Assembly (NCBI RefSeq): GCF_024171895.1
Contig: NZ_JAMTCQ010000011.1
Coordinates: 248,001 to 312,000, forward strand
Direction: 5' to 3'
Length of the DNA stretch: 64,000 nt
DNA from: Prauserella halophila
GTDB taxonomy: Bacteria > Actinomycetota > Actinomycetes > Mycobacteriales > Pseudonocardiaceae
Notes under the pieces: generated by a model
What the model was told of the DNA's origin: nothing
Database searches by the model: none
What the model saw: only the letters and a program-made list of their open reading frames with translations
Part shown: positions 26,307 to 34,585 of the stretch, one piece after another
How the letters are laid out: each line of letters starts with the position of its first letter
Position numbering within the stretch: the stretch's first letter is position 1
Translations under genes and position numbers: made by a program

Positions 26307-26897
26307 ATGAATGAGCACAGTGATCCGGCGCGCACGACCCGCCGCAGCGGCGAGGAGCTGCGGGAGGCGATCCTGGATGCCGTGCTGTGCGAACTGTTCG
26401 AACGCGGCTACACCGGGGTGACGTTCGACGGCATCGCGCACCGTGCGCACACCAGCAAGCCGGTGATCTACCGCCGGTACGCGACGCGCGCCCGGATGGT
26501 CCTGGACGCGCTCATCCGGCATGCGCCCGCCGATCTGCCGTCGGACAGCGCGGGCGACCTCCGATCCGATCTCATGGCGCTCGGTCTCGCACTCGGCAGG
26601 CGGTTCGAGCAGATCGGCATCACCACGGTGCGCCGGCTCATCGCCGACGTGGACGATGATCTGTTGCCGCAACTCGCCGAACTCGCCACCGCGCCCGCGG
26701 AACAGGCGCTGCAGCGGGCGCTGGACGCCGCACGGGCACGGGGCGAACTGGGCCCGGAGCCGCTGCCGGACCGCGTCGCGATGCTGCCGTTGGCGCTGTG
26801 GCACCACGAGATGCTGTCCATCGGGCACGTCGACGAGGCCGCGGTCGCCGACATCGTCGACCGCATCTGCCTGCCCCTGCTGACCCGCCGGGTCTGA
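26307..26897 (+). CDS. TetR-family regulator
   Basis: 196 residues. The N-terminal helix-turn-helix is GVTFDGIAHRAHTSKPVIYRRY, and the C-terminal domain is of the TetR_C type often paired with MMPL or efflux genes. ATG 26307 is preceded by an imperfect palindrome at 26277-26292. It is convergent with the MMPL gene and may control it (inference). Confidence 0.9.
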   Translation: MNEHSDPARTTRRSGEELREAILDAVLCELFERGYTGVTFDGIAHRAHTSKPVIYRRYATRARMVLDALIRHAPADLPSDSAGDLRSDLMALGLALGRRFEQIGITTVRRLIADVDDDLLPQLAELATAPAEQALQRALDAARARGELGPEPLPDRVAMLPLALWHHEMLSIGHVDEAAVADIVDRICLPLLTRRV

Positions 26898-26991
26898 GAC
26901 CGCCACGACGCAATCCGGCAGCACGGGGCTGTCCGTCGCCATTTCTCGGGCACAGCACCTTCGGCCACGGCACCCCTCCCTCCGACGCGGA

Positions 26992-27027
26992 AGCGCCCCT
27001 CGGCCACCGACGTGTCCGAGGGGCGCT
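26992..27027. terminator. bidirectional terminator hairpin
   Basis: AGCGCCCCTCGG and CCGAGGGGCGCT form a perfect 12-bp stem with a 12-nt loop, between the convergent TetR and MMPL genes. Confidence 0.75.
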
Positions 27028-27057
27028 CTTCCGTCCCACCCACCTACGAGGGCGGAG

Positions 27058-29403
27058 CTACGCGTTCGCGGGTTCGCGATCCGAATCGGAGTGGTCCCGA
27101 GCGGCGCCTGGACGCTCGAGGCTCTCACCTTCGACGTCGACGTTCGGGACGATCCTGTCCAGCCACTTCGGCATCGCCCACGCCTTGTCCTTCATCAGGT
27201 ACATGAGCGACGGGATGAGCAGCATCCGGATCACGAACGCGTCGAACACCACCGCCACGGCGAGCGCGAAGCCCATCGACTTGATCATCACGTCGTCCAT
27301 GAGCATGAATCCGGCGAACACCGAGGTCATGATCAGCGCAGCGGCCGTCACGACACGGGCCGAGTTGCGGAAGCCGTCGACGATGGCGTCCTGATACGAC
27401 GCCCCGTGCACGTGGGCCTCGCGAATCCGCGTCACCAGGAAGACCTGGTAGTCCATCGCCAGCCCGAACACCACGCCGACCAGGATGATCGGCATGAAGC
27501 TGATGATCGGCCCGCCTTCGAAGATGCCGAACCAGCCCTCCTGGAACAGTGCCACCGTCACGCCGAGCGTGGCCAGCACCGACAGCAGGAAGCCGAGCGT
27601 CGCGGTCAGCGGCACGAGCAGCGAGCGGAACACCAGCACCAGCAGGACGAACGCCAGGCCCACGACGGTGGCCAGGTACGGCACGAGCGCGTCGTTGAGC
27701 TGCTGGGAGATGTCCTCCATGATCGCGACGGTGCCGGTGATGCCCAGCTCCACTCCGGTGCTGTCCTCGAACCCGGCTTCGCCCGCGCGGAGACTCTCGA
27801 GCAACTCCGCGGTGCGTGGGTCGTCCGGTCCGAACTCGGGTTGCAGCATGACCATCGTGCCCTTGTCATTGCCGGGCGCCGGCACGACATGGCTGACGCC
27901 GTCCTGCTCGGCGGCCCACTGCTGGGCCTCCTGGTAGGCGGCCTGCTGTGCCTGCGGGTCGTCCGAAATCCCCCGGGCGTCGACAACCAGCATCAGCGGG
28001 TCCAGCTTGCCGGGGCCGAAGGCGTCGCCGATCATCTCGGCGGCCTGCCTGCGCGACGAGTCGCTGGGCGCCGTCGCATCGTTCGGCATGCCGAGGCGCA
28101 GGTCCTTGAACGGGATCGCCAGTGCGCCGAGCGCGACGACAACCAGCAGCGTCCAGGCGAGCGGCTTCTTGCCGAGGAAGCGGGACCAGCGCACCCCGTT
28201 GTTCAGCACGAGTCCCGACTCCTCGCGCTTCGGGCTGTACTTGCGGAACTTCAGGCCGAACGTCTTGCCCTTGAGCATGCCGACCACGGCGGGCAACAGC
28301 GTCAGTGCGACGAGCACCGCGATCGCGACCGTGGCCGCGGCGGCCAGGCCCATCGTGGTCAGGAACGGAATCCCGACGACGCTGAGTGCCGCGAGCGCGA
28401 TGATCACCGTCAGGCCGGCGAACACGACGGCGGAGCCGGCTGTGCCGACGGCGATGCCGAGCGCGGTCGGCCGGTCGTCGGTGTGCTCGAGTTCGCTGCG
28501 GTAGCGCGCCAGGATGAACAGGGCGTAGTCGATGCCGACAGCGAGGCCGATCATCGTCGCGAGGATCGGCGTGGTCGACGAGATGTCGGTGAACACGGTC
28601 ATCGCCGTGATACCCATCGAGCCCAGCGCGACCCCGATACCGGCGGTCACGACCGGCATGCCCGCCGACACCAGCGAACCGAACGTCAGCGCGAGGATGA
28701 TCAGCGCCATGACGATGCCGATCAGCTCGGCCGTCGCACCACCGATCTCCATCACCTGCATGCCCGAGCCGCGGACCTCCATGGCGAGATCCGAGGAGTC
28801 GGCGTGCTGCTCGACGACGTCGAGGATCTGCTGCTGCGTCTCCGGTTCGACGTCGGTGACCTGCTCGACGTCCAGGGCGAAGTCGACCAGGCCGGTGCGT
28901 CCGTCCTCCGACAGCGGCGAGGACGCGGCGAGCTGCGGCGCGGCCCGTTCGAGCGCCGCCTCGCGGTCGAACGGCTGTCCTTGGGCCTCGGCCTGCTGCC
29001 GGGCCTGCTGGAGTGCCTGCTGTTCGAGGCCCGCATCCGCCTGGACGGGGCCGAGGACGGCCTGCTCACCCTGCGGCACGGTGTCGACGTCGCGCAGGTC
29101 GGCGATCAGCTCGTCGACGGCCCGGACATGTTGCGGGGCCGCCAGCTGCTCGCCTTCGGGAGCCTGCACGACGACCTGGACGTTCGCCGCATCCATCGGC
29201 GAGTCCTGCCCGTCCATGATCTCCGGCAGCGTTTCCGCGGCTTCGACCGATTCGATGCCGGGGATCGTGAACTGATCCGACATCGGCTGCGACTGCGTGA
29301 CGGAGAACGTGCCCACGCCTGCGAGCACGACGAGCCAGGCGATCAGGAAGAAGGGCCACCGGCGGTACGCGGTCCTGCCGAGGCGGAAAAGTAGCTTGGC
29401 CAT
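27058..29403 (-). CDS. MMPL/RND-family transporter
   Basis: 781 residues with the two-fold RND layout: helix 1, a large periplasmic loop (about 35-205, rich in Gln/Ala coiled-coil-like sequence), helices 2-6, a second loop, helices 8-12. GLAVGIDYALFILARYR in helix 4 carries the Asp-Tyr pair of MMPL proton relays. The second repeat has a weaker FGLAMDYQVFLVTRIRE. Relatives export lipids or hydrophobic compounds. ATG 29403 lacks a clear ribosome site; an operator-like palindrome lies 293 bp upstream. Confidence 0.93.
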   Translation of the reverse strand: MAKLLFRLGRTAYRRWPFFLIAWLVVLAGVGTFSVTQSQPMSDQFTIPGIESVEAAETLPEIMDGQDSPMDAANVQVVVQAPEGEQLAAPQHVRAVDELIADLRDVDTVPQGEQAVLGPVQADAGLEQQALQQARQQAEAQGQPFDREAALERAAPQLAASSPLSEDGRTGLVDFALDVEQVTDVEPETQQQILDVVEQHADSSDLAMEVRGSGMQVMEIGGATAELIGIVMALIILALTFGSLVSAGMPVVTAGIGVALGSMGITAMTVFTDISSTTPILATMIGLAVGIDYALFILARYRSELEHTDDRPTALGIAVGTAGSAVVFAGLTVIIALAALSVVGIPFLTTMGLAAAATVAIAVLVALTLLPAVVGMLKGKTFGLKFRKYSPKREESGLVLNNGVRWSRFLGKKPLAWTLLVVVALGALAIPFKDLRLGMPNDATAPSDSSRRQAAEMIGDAFGPGKLDPLMLVVDARGISDDPQAQQAAYQEAQQWAAEQDGVSHVVPAPGNDKGTMVMLQPEFGPDDPRTAELLESLRAGEAGFEDSTGVELGITGTVAIMEDISQQLNDALVPYLATVVGLAFVLLVLVFRSLLVPLTATLGFLLSVLATLGVTVALFQEGWFGIFEGGPIISFMPIILVGVVFGLAMDYQVFLVTRIREAHVHGASYQDAIVDGFRNSARVVTAAALIMTSVFAGFMLMDDVMIKSMGFALAVAVVFDAFVIRMLLIPSLMYLMKDKAWAMPKWLDRIVPNVDVEGESLERPGAARDHSDSDREPANA

Positions 29404-29908
29404 GCGTGGTTTCGGCTCCTGGATACGTGACGGACTGGGGCTCGTGTCGCACGGTCACCGGCGCCGTTGCCGGAACGATCGGCACGAATCCGCCCGCTGC
29501 TGCCGCATGCGGTCGGTTCGGGTGCTGCTCCCGCACCCGCCTCGGCACGACCACCGGTCCAGGGGAGGACACACGGACGACGTGGCAACCCGCGGCGCAA
29601 CGCGTGCTGCAACCACGGTGCGTGGTCCGGGCCACGTATCCGTCACGACACTCCCCCGGCCGATGACCTCGGCAGGCACATCGGTCAACACCTCGCCATA
29701 AGATACGGCTCGTATCTTATGGCATGCAGCTCATCATACATGACCAGACGGTGCGAACCCCGACAGCGTGACGGCACCCCGCGAGGTCACTGCGCGTGCC
29801 CAACCACCACCCGACCGGGCATAACTCGCCGTCGCGCGCACGAATGCCGCATCCGGGACCTACACGCCGGGTGTGACAGATCACAGCGGTACCCGGCCCG
29901 CCCGACGG
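29404..29908. other. 505-bp intergenic region upstream of the MMPL gene
   Basis: No gene is supported. It contains the 27-bp AT-rich palindrome at 29696-29722 and, at 29872-29885, the short palindrome TGTGACAGATCACA, whose 4-nt spacing is shorter than a normal CRP site. Open frames here lack family similarity. Confidence 0.5.
29696..29722. promoter_or_regulatory. 27-bp AT-rich operator palindrome
   Basis: CCATAAGATACG, GCT, CGTATCTTATGG: perfect 12-bp arms. GATACG-N3-CGTATC is typical of TetR-family operators. It stands out in 70% GC surroundings and probably overlaps the MMPL promoter. Confidence 0.65.
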
Positions 29909-30163
29909 CTATTCCCGACGCCGCACCACCGCGCGACAAGGAGCCGTTGAGGACATTGCGGTGCCTGCGCCGACAGCGCCGACAGCGCAGGCAGCGCAGG
30001 CGGCAGAGCCGGCAGCGCCGGTTGCAGAGCCCGAGCGACTCCGCAGCATTCGTCGCGGCGCCTCGTACTCCACCCCGTTCTTCGCGTCGAGCAAACCGGC
30101 CACCGGGCCACGCGCGTACTCGGGGTCGAGCCCGGCGGGACGAAACCGGATGCGGTACATCAT
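29909..30163 (-). CDS. hypothetical 84-residue protein coupled to etfA
   Basis: The start ATG overlaps the etfA stop in an ATGA, so it would be translated with the operon. The N terminus (MMYRIRFRPAGLDPEYARG, then a VAGLLDAKNGVEYEAPRRM stretch) is protein-like. The C terminus is Ala/Gly/Cys low complexity from a CAGCGC-type DNA repeat (about 29960-30030). I do not recognise it. The coupling is the main support; it may be a decayed tail gene. Confidence 0.4.
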   Translation of the reverse strand: MMYRIRFRPAGLDPEYARGPVAGLLDAKNGVEYEAPRRMLRSRSGSATGAAGSAACAACAVGAVGAGTAMSSTAPCRAVVRRRE

Positions 30164-31203
30164 CGGCGCGACGACCCGGCCGGCGCGGGCTCCTCGACCC
30201 CGGACCGGCCGGATCCGGCTGCGCCGTCGGCCCGCCGCCGGATCTCGGCGAGCACGGCGGGCACCACCTCGTGCACGTCACCTTCGACGGCGTAGGTGGC
30301 TCGCTGCATCATCGGCGCCTCGGGATCGGTGTTGATCGCCAGAATCGCCGCCGAATCCATGCAGCCCACCCAGTGCTGGGTCGCGCCGCTGATCCCGCAC
30401 GCGATGTAGAGGTCCGCCGCGATCTTCGTGCCGGTGAGGCCCACCTGGTCCCGATGCGGCCGCCAGCCGTTGTTGGTGGCCACCCGCGAGCAGCCCACGA
30501 CGCCGCCCAGTCGCTCGGCCAGCTCCTCGAGGACGACGAAGCCTTCCGCACCGCCGACGCCCCGGCCACCCGAGACGACGACCGGTGCCGTCGACAGCGA
30601 CAGCCCGGTCTCGCTCGCGACCCGTTCGGCCACGCGCGTGCGGGCGAGCTCCGGCGGAACGTCCACTGCGGACTCGGTGACCTCACAGTCGGCCGGCTGG
30701 AGCGGCACCTGCGGGGTTTCGACGGCCGCGGCCACCGTCGCCAGCTTCACCGGCGCCGTCAGTTCGGCGTCCTCCAGCAGCACCCCGCCACTGCGGGTCC
30801 TGGTCAGTCGCCAGGCACCGGAGCCGTCCTCCTCCCCGGCGAGGCGCACACAGTTCGTCGCCAAGGGCAGGCCCGCACGCGCGGCCGCGTGGGTGAGGAC
30901 CTCGGTGTCGCGGTGCGACGCCGAGGCCAGCACACCGGCCGGGCCGAGCCAGTCGATCACGGTCGCCAGCGCGCTCCCCCACGCCTCGGGCCCGTACTCG
31001 TCGAGCAGCTCGTGCCGTACGACGTGGAGTCTGCTCACGCCGTAGCCGCCGAGCTCTCCGGCCACGTCGCCGGCCGGAACCCCGGTTCCGGCGAACGCCA
31101 CCGCCTCCACCGGCTCGTCGCGGCTCGCCAGCGACCGTGCCACCGCGGGCAGTTCCGGAACCACCTGGCCGTCGGCCACCACGATCAGTTGCATCGTCGT
31201 CAC
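30160..31203 (-). CDS. etfA: electron transfer flavoprotein alpha subunit
   Basis: 347 residues. The C-terminal FAD domain has VVVSGGRGVGG, GLTGTKIAADLYIACGISGA, then QHWVGCMDSAAILAINTDPE, which are diagnostic for EtfA. The start GTG 31203 (MTTMQLIVV) overlaps the etfB stop as GTGA; ATG 31194 is an alternative. It forms the heterodimer with EtfB and should receive electrons from the flavoenzyme encoded upstream in the operon (32056-34572). Confidence 0.95.
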   Translation of the reverse strand: MTTMQLIVVADGQVVPELPAVARSLASRDEPVEAVAFAGTGVPAGDVAGELGGYGVSRLHVVRHELLDEYGPEAWGSALATVIDWLGPAGVLASASHRDTEVLTHAAARAGLPLATNCVRLAGEEDGSGAWRLTRTRSGGVLLEDAELTAPVKLATVAAAVETPQVPLQPADCEVTESAVDVPPELARTRVAERVASETGLSLSTAPVVVSGGRGVGGAEGFVVLEELAERLGGVVGCSRVATNNGWRPHRDQVGLTGTKIAADLYIACGISGATQHWVGCMDSAAILAINTDPEAPMMQRATYAVEGDVHEVVPAVLAEIRRRADGAAGSGRSGVEEPAPAGSSRR

Positions 31204-32009
31204 ACCTTCCCCAGCTCGGCCAGCACGTCGACCACCGCGGGCGCGGCATCCGCCCCGCGTCCCAGCGGAATCGCACCGGCACGGTCGTCCGCGGGCCTGC
31301 GCAGGCCCAGGGTGCGCAGACCACCCGGTTCGGGACCGCACGTCACCGTCCGCAGCGCCGCCTTCTTCGCCTTGAGCCTTCCCGGCAGCGTCGGGTATCG
31401 GGGCAGATTCAAGCCCTCCTTCACCGCCACGGCCGCAGGCACCGACAACCCGAACACCTCGGTGCCGCCGGGGGTGTCGCGGGTCGCGCGCAGCGTCGCT
31501 CCGTTCTCCGTCACTGCCCCGTTCTCCGCCACTGCCCCGTTCTCCGGCACTGCCCCGCTCTCCGCCTCGATCCCGGTGACCCCGCCGACGATCGGAAGGC
31601 CGCACGCCAACGCGACGCGCACGCCGACCTGTCCGTGGCCCGCATCGGCGGAGGCGTCGCCGAACAGCAGCAGGTCCGGCGCAGGCTCGTCGGCCAGTCC
31701 CGCGAGGACGGCCGTCGCGGTCGCCTCCGGATCGAGGTCCGTCGTGCCCGTGTCGACGAGCACCCCCTGGTGGGCGCCCATCGCCAGCGCGTACCGGAGC
31801 TGTTCGCCCGCCTCCTCCGGGCCCACGGTCAGCACCGTCACCCGGCCGCCGTGCGCGGCCGCGAGACGCACCGCCTCTTCGACCGCGCATTCCTCGTGCG
31901 GGCCGATGGTGAAGCCGAGGTGCCGCGTATCGACCGCCAGTCCGTCGTCGGTCAGCGGCACCTGCGCTCCGAACGCAGGCACCCGCTTGATGCAGACCAC
32001 GATGTCCAC
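31200..32009 (-). CDS. etfB: electron transfer flavoprotein beta subunit
   Basis: 269 residues, starting MDIVVCIKRVPAFGAQVPL. It contains GPHEECAVEEAVRLAA and VKEGLNLPRYPTLPGRLKAKK, typical of EtfB. Unusually, residues about 140-165 hold a repeated Glu-Asn-Gly-Ala-Val-x unit from an 18-bp DNA repeat, in a position where EtfB normally has a surface strand. It is coupled to etfA by GTGA and lies 46 bp after the FAD/GcvT gene. Confidence 0.95.
   Translation of the reverse strand: MDIVVCIKRVPAFGAQVPLTDDGLAVDTRHLGFTIGPHEECAVEEAVRLAAAHGGRVTVLTVGPEEAGEQLRYALAMGAHQGVLVDTGTTDLDPEATATAVLAGLADEPAPDLLLFGDASADAGHGQVGVRVALACGLPIVGGVTGIEAESGAVPENGAVAENGAVTENGATLRATRDTPGGTEVFGLSVPAAVAVKEGLNLPRYPTLPGRLKAKKAALRTVTCGPEPGGLRTLGLRRPADDRAGAIPLGRGADAAPAVVDVLAELGKV
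31501..31572 (-). repeat. 18-bp minisatellite inside etfB
   Basis: Three near-identical 18-bp units (CCGTTCTCCGNCACTGCC on the plus strand) plus a degraded fourth. On the coding strand they give Glu-Asn-Gly-Ala-Val-Ala/Thr/Pro repeats in frame. Confidence 0.8.
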
Positions 32010-32055
32010 GACGTCCGCCTCCCTTCCGGCGGCTCGACTGCCATTGCCGGGCGGA

Positions 32056-34572
32056 TCACGCCTTCATTCGCGTGTCGTCCGGATCGAACAGCGGTGTCCG
32101 GCCCGCCCGTGCGACCGTGACCGGATACCGCTCGGCCATGTACTCCACCTGCAGCGATGTGCCTTCGACGGCGAACTCCGGCGGCAGGTACGCCATCAGC
32201 AGATGGCGGCCCACCGACGGCGCGGGCCCGGCGCTGGTGACGGCCGAACCACGGCCTTTGCGGTCGACGATCCGCTCCCCTGCCGGTGTCACGATCGGCT
32301 CGCCACCCTGCGGGTACCGCGGGATGCCCTCGGCGCCGAGGTGGTCGTCGACGGTGAGGGTGCACAGCGTCGCCGCGGGGTCACCCTCCCGCGCCGCGAG
32401 GTAGGCGTCCTTGCCGATGAAATCCGCCGCCTTCACCTTGGGCAGTGCCAGGCCGGCCTCCACCGGGTCGTACTCGGCGTCGAGCTCGGCACCCATGAGC
32501 CGGTAGCCCTTCTCGAGCCGTCCGGTCGTGCCGTAGACGCCGATGCCCGCAGGCGCGATGCCGTGCGGCCTGCCCGCCTCGGCGATCGCGTCCCACAGCG
32601 CCTGCCCCTGTTCGAACGGCGCGTGCAGCTCCCAGCCGAGATCGCCCACATAGGACACCCGCAGCGCCAGCACGGGTATCCCGTCGACCGCGATCCACCG
32701 GGCCGTGCCGAACGGGATCGCCTCGCCGGACACGTCGTCCTCGGTCGTCGCCGCGAGGATGTCCCTGGCGCGCGGGCCCCACAGCCCGAGCGTGCACACC
32801 GCCGACGTCACATCCACGAGGGACGCCGAGCCGTCAGCGGGCAGGTGGCTCTCGAACCAGAACCGGTCCCGCGCTCCGTCGGCGCCACCGGTGATCACCC
32901 GGAACCGGTCCTCGGCCAGGCGCACGACCGTGAGATCACTGCGGAAGCCGCCGCCCGGCGTCAGCACCGGTGTGTAGCAGATCCTGCCGACGGGCCGGTC
33001 GAGCTGCGCCATCGTCATCCGCTGCAGGTAGTCCAGCGCTCCGGGTCCGCGTACGTCGAACTGGGCGAACGCCGTCAGGTCGATCATCGCCGCCCGCTCC
33101 CGCAGGGCCAGGTGCTCGGCCTCCACGATCGGCGACCACCACCGGGCGTCCCACTCGTGGGGACGGTCGTGAATCCGGTCGCCGAACTCCTCGAGCAGGT
33201 CGCGGTTGGACTCGTACCAATGCGGCCGTTCCCAGCCGCCGACCTCGAAGAACACCGCACCGGCCGCGCGCTCACGCGCGTGGAACGGCGAGAGCTTCCG
33301 GCCACGGGCCGATTCCCACTGCTCGCGCGGGTGCACGATGCCGTAGGTCTTGTTGAAGCCCTCGTTCGCGCGGGCACGCACGTGCTCGCGCGTGCGCTGG
33401 TGCGGGTAGAACCGCGCGATGTCGGCGCCGTGCATGTCGAACTCACAGTCGCCGTGGGTCAGCCACTCCGCCATCATCCGGCCCACGCCCGGACCCTCCT
33501 TGATCCACACCGCGGCCGCCGACCACAGCCCGTCCACCTCCGGACTCGGCCCCAGCACCGGCGCACCGTCGGGAGTCAGGGACAGCAGTCCGTTGATCGC
33601 GTGCCGCACCCCGGCATCCGGCCGGTCGAGGATGCTGCCGAACAATTCGAGCGCCTGCTCCAGTTGCGGGTCGAAGTCCTCGGAGGTGAACGGCAGCTGG
33701 GTGGGTGACAGTGCGGCCGCCGCCAGCGACGGGATCTCGTCGGGTTCGTGCAGGATCGGCCGGTGGGCGTACGACCCGATCTCGAGATCGGCGCCGCTCT
33801 GCCGCTCGTACATGAGCGCGTCCATGTCCCGCACGATCGGATAGGCGATCGCCGTCCCGCTCGCCTCGAACTCGGGAATCGGCCCGACGTCCATCATCTG
33901 GTGCACCGCCGGAGTCAGCGGGATCTGCCCACCCGCCAGCCGCGCGATCCGCGGGCTCCAGACGCCGCATGCGACGACCACCAGCGAAGTCTCGACGTCC
34001 CCGGCGTCGGTGCACACCCTCTGCACGCGCCCGCCGTCGGTGCGGATGCCGGTCACCGTGGTGCTCGCCGCCACGGTCAGCGCGCCGTCGGCGATCGCCT
34101 GTTCGCGCATGAGTGCCCCTGCCCGCAGCGGGTCGACGACCGCCACCGACGGGGTCCAGAAGCCGGCGAGCAGAATGTCCGGATCCACGAACGGCACGAG
34201 CTCCGCGACCCGCCCCGGGTCGATCAGCTCGGCGTCCACGCCCCAGGCCCGCGCCGAGGCCATCCGCCGTTTCAGCTCCTCGACCCGCGCCGGTTCCCGC
34301 GCCACCTCGACGCCACCGCAGCTGATGAGCGTGCCCAGCTTCTCGTACTGGCGCATGGAATCCGTCGTCAATGCGGTGATCTCGCGGGAATGGTCGACGG
34401 GAAAGATGAAGTTCGAGGCGTGCCCGGTCGACCCGCCGGGATCGGGCAGCGGCCCCTTCTCGATCAGCACGATGTTCCGCCACCCCAGTTCGGCGAGGTG
34501 ATGGCACACCGAGTTGCCCACGATGCCGGCTCCGACAACGACGATGTCGGCGCGTTCGGGAATCTCCGTCAT
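32056..34572 (-). CDS. FAD oxidoreductase-GcvT fusion, dimethylglycine oxidase-like
   Basis: 838 residues. N-terminal DAO-type FAD domain (ADIVVVGAGIVGNSVCHHLA near residue 8; GGSTGHASNFIFP, where dimethylglycine oxidase carries its flavin-linked His). Then come a GcvT folate domain (from about 425, with TAFAQFDVRGPGALDYLQRM and GDLGWELHAPFEQG) and a C-terminal GcvT barrel. Such fusions oxidise N-methyl groups of dimethylglycine or sarcosine and hand the C1 unit to THF. ATG 34572 follows GAGGAAG. Because etfBA follow directly, it probably acts as an ETF-linked dehydrogenase rather than an oxidase (inference). Confidence 0.9.
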   Translation of the reverse strand: MTEIPERADIVVVGAGIVGNSVCHHLAELGWRNIVLIEKGPLPDPGGSTGHASNFIFPVDHSREITALTTDSMRQYEKLGTLISCGGVEVAREPARVEELKRRMASARAWGVDAELIDPGRVAELVPFVDPDILLAGFWTPSVAVVDPLRAGALMREQAIADGALTVAASTTVTGIRTDGGRVQRVCTDAGDVETSLVVVACGVWSPRIARLAGGQIPLTPAVHQMMDVGPIPEFEASGTAIAYPIVRDMDALMYERQSGADLEIGSYAHRPILHEPDEIPSLAAAALSPTQLPFTSEDFDPQLEQALELFGSILDRPDAGVRHAINGLLSLTPDGAPVLGPSPEVDGLWSAAAVWIKEGPGVGRMMAEWLTHGDCEFDMHGADIARFYPHQRTREHVRARANEGFNKTYGIVHPREQWESARGRKLSPFHARERAAGAVFFEVGGWERPHWYESNRDLLEEFGDRIHDRPHEWDARWWSPIVEAEHLALRERAAMIDLTAFAQFDVRGPGALDYLQRMTMAQLDRPVGRICYTPVLTPGGGFRSDLTVVRLAEDRFRVITGGADGARDRFWFESHLPADGSASLVDVTSAVCTLGLWGPRARDILAATTEDDVSGEAIPFGTARWIAVDGIPVLALRVSYVGDLGWELHAPFEQGQALWDAIAEAGRPHGIAPAGIGVYGTTGRLEKGYRLMGAELDAEYDPVEAGLALPKVKAADFIGKDAYLAAREGDPAATLCTLTVDDHLGAEGIPRYPQGGEPIVTPAGERIVDRKGRGSAVTSAGPAPSVGRHLLMAYLPPEFAVEGTSLQVEYMAERYPVTVARAGRTPLFDPDDTRMKA

Positions 34573-34585
34573 CTCGATCACTTCC

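Noticed and set aside
27091-29394. A 767-codon plus-strand open frame
   Set aside because: Antisense to the MMPL transporter and composed of His/Arg/Asp low complexity.
29872-29885. CRP site TGTGACAGATCACA
   Set aside because: The half-sites match but the spacer is 4 nt instead of 6, and no promoter or gene start lies beside it.
31501-31572. CRISPR-like repeats
   Set aside because: The units are 18 bp, contiguous without spacers and in frame within etfB, so this is a minisatellite.
29467-33708. A 1413-codon open frame on the plus strand
   Set aside because: It runs antisense to etfA, etfB and the FAD/GcvT gene, is Arg/His/Pro-rich and matches no family; such frames are a by-product of high GC codon bias.
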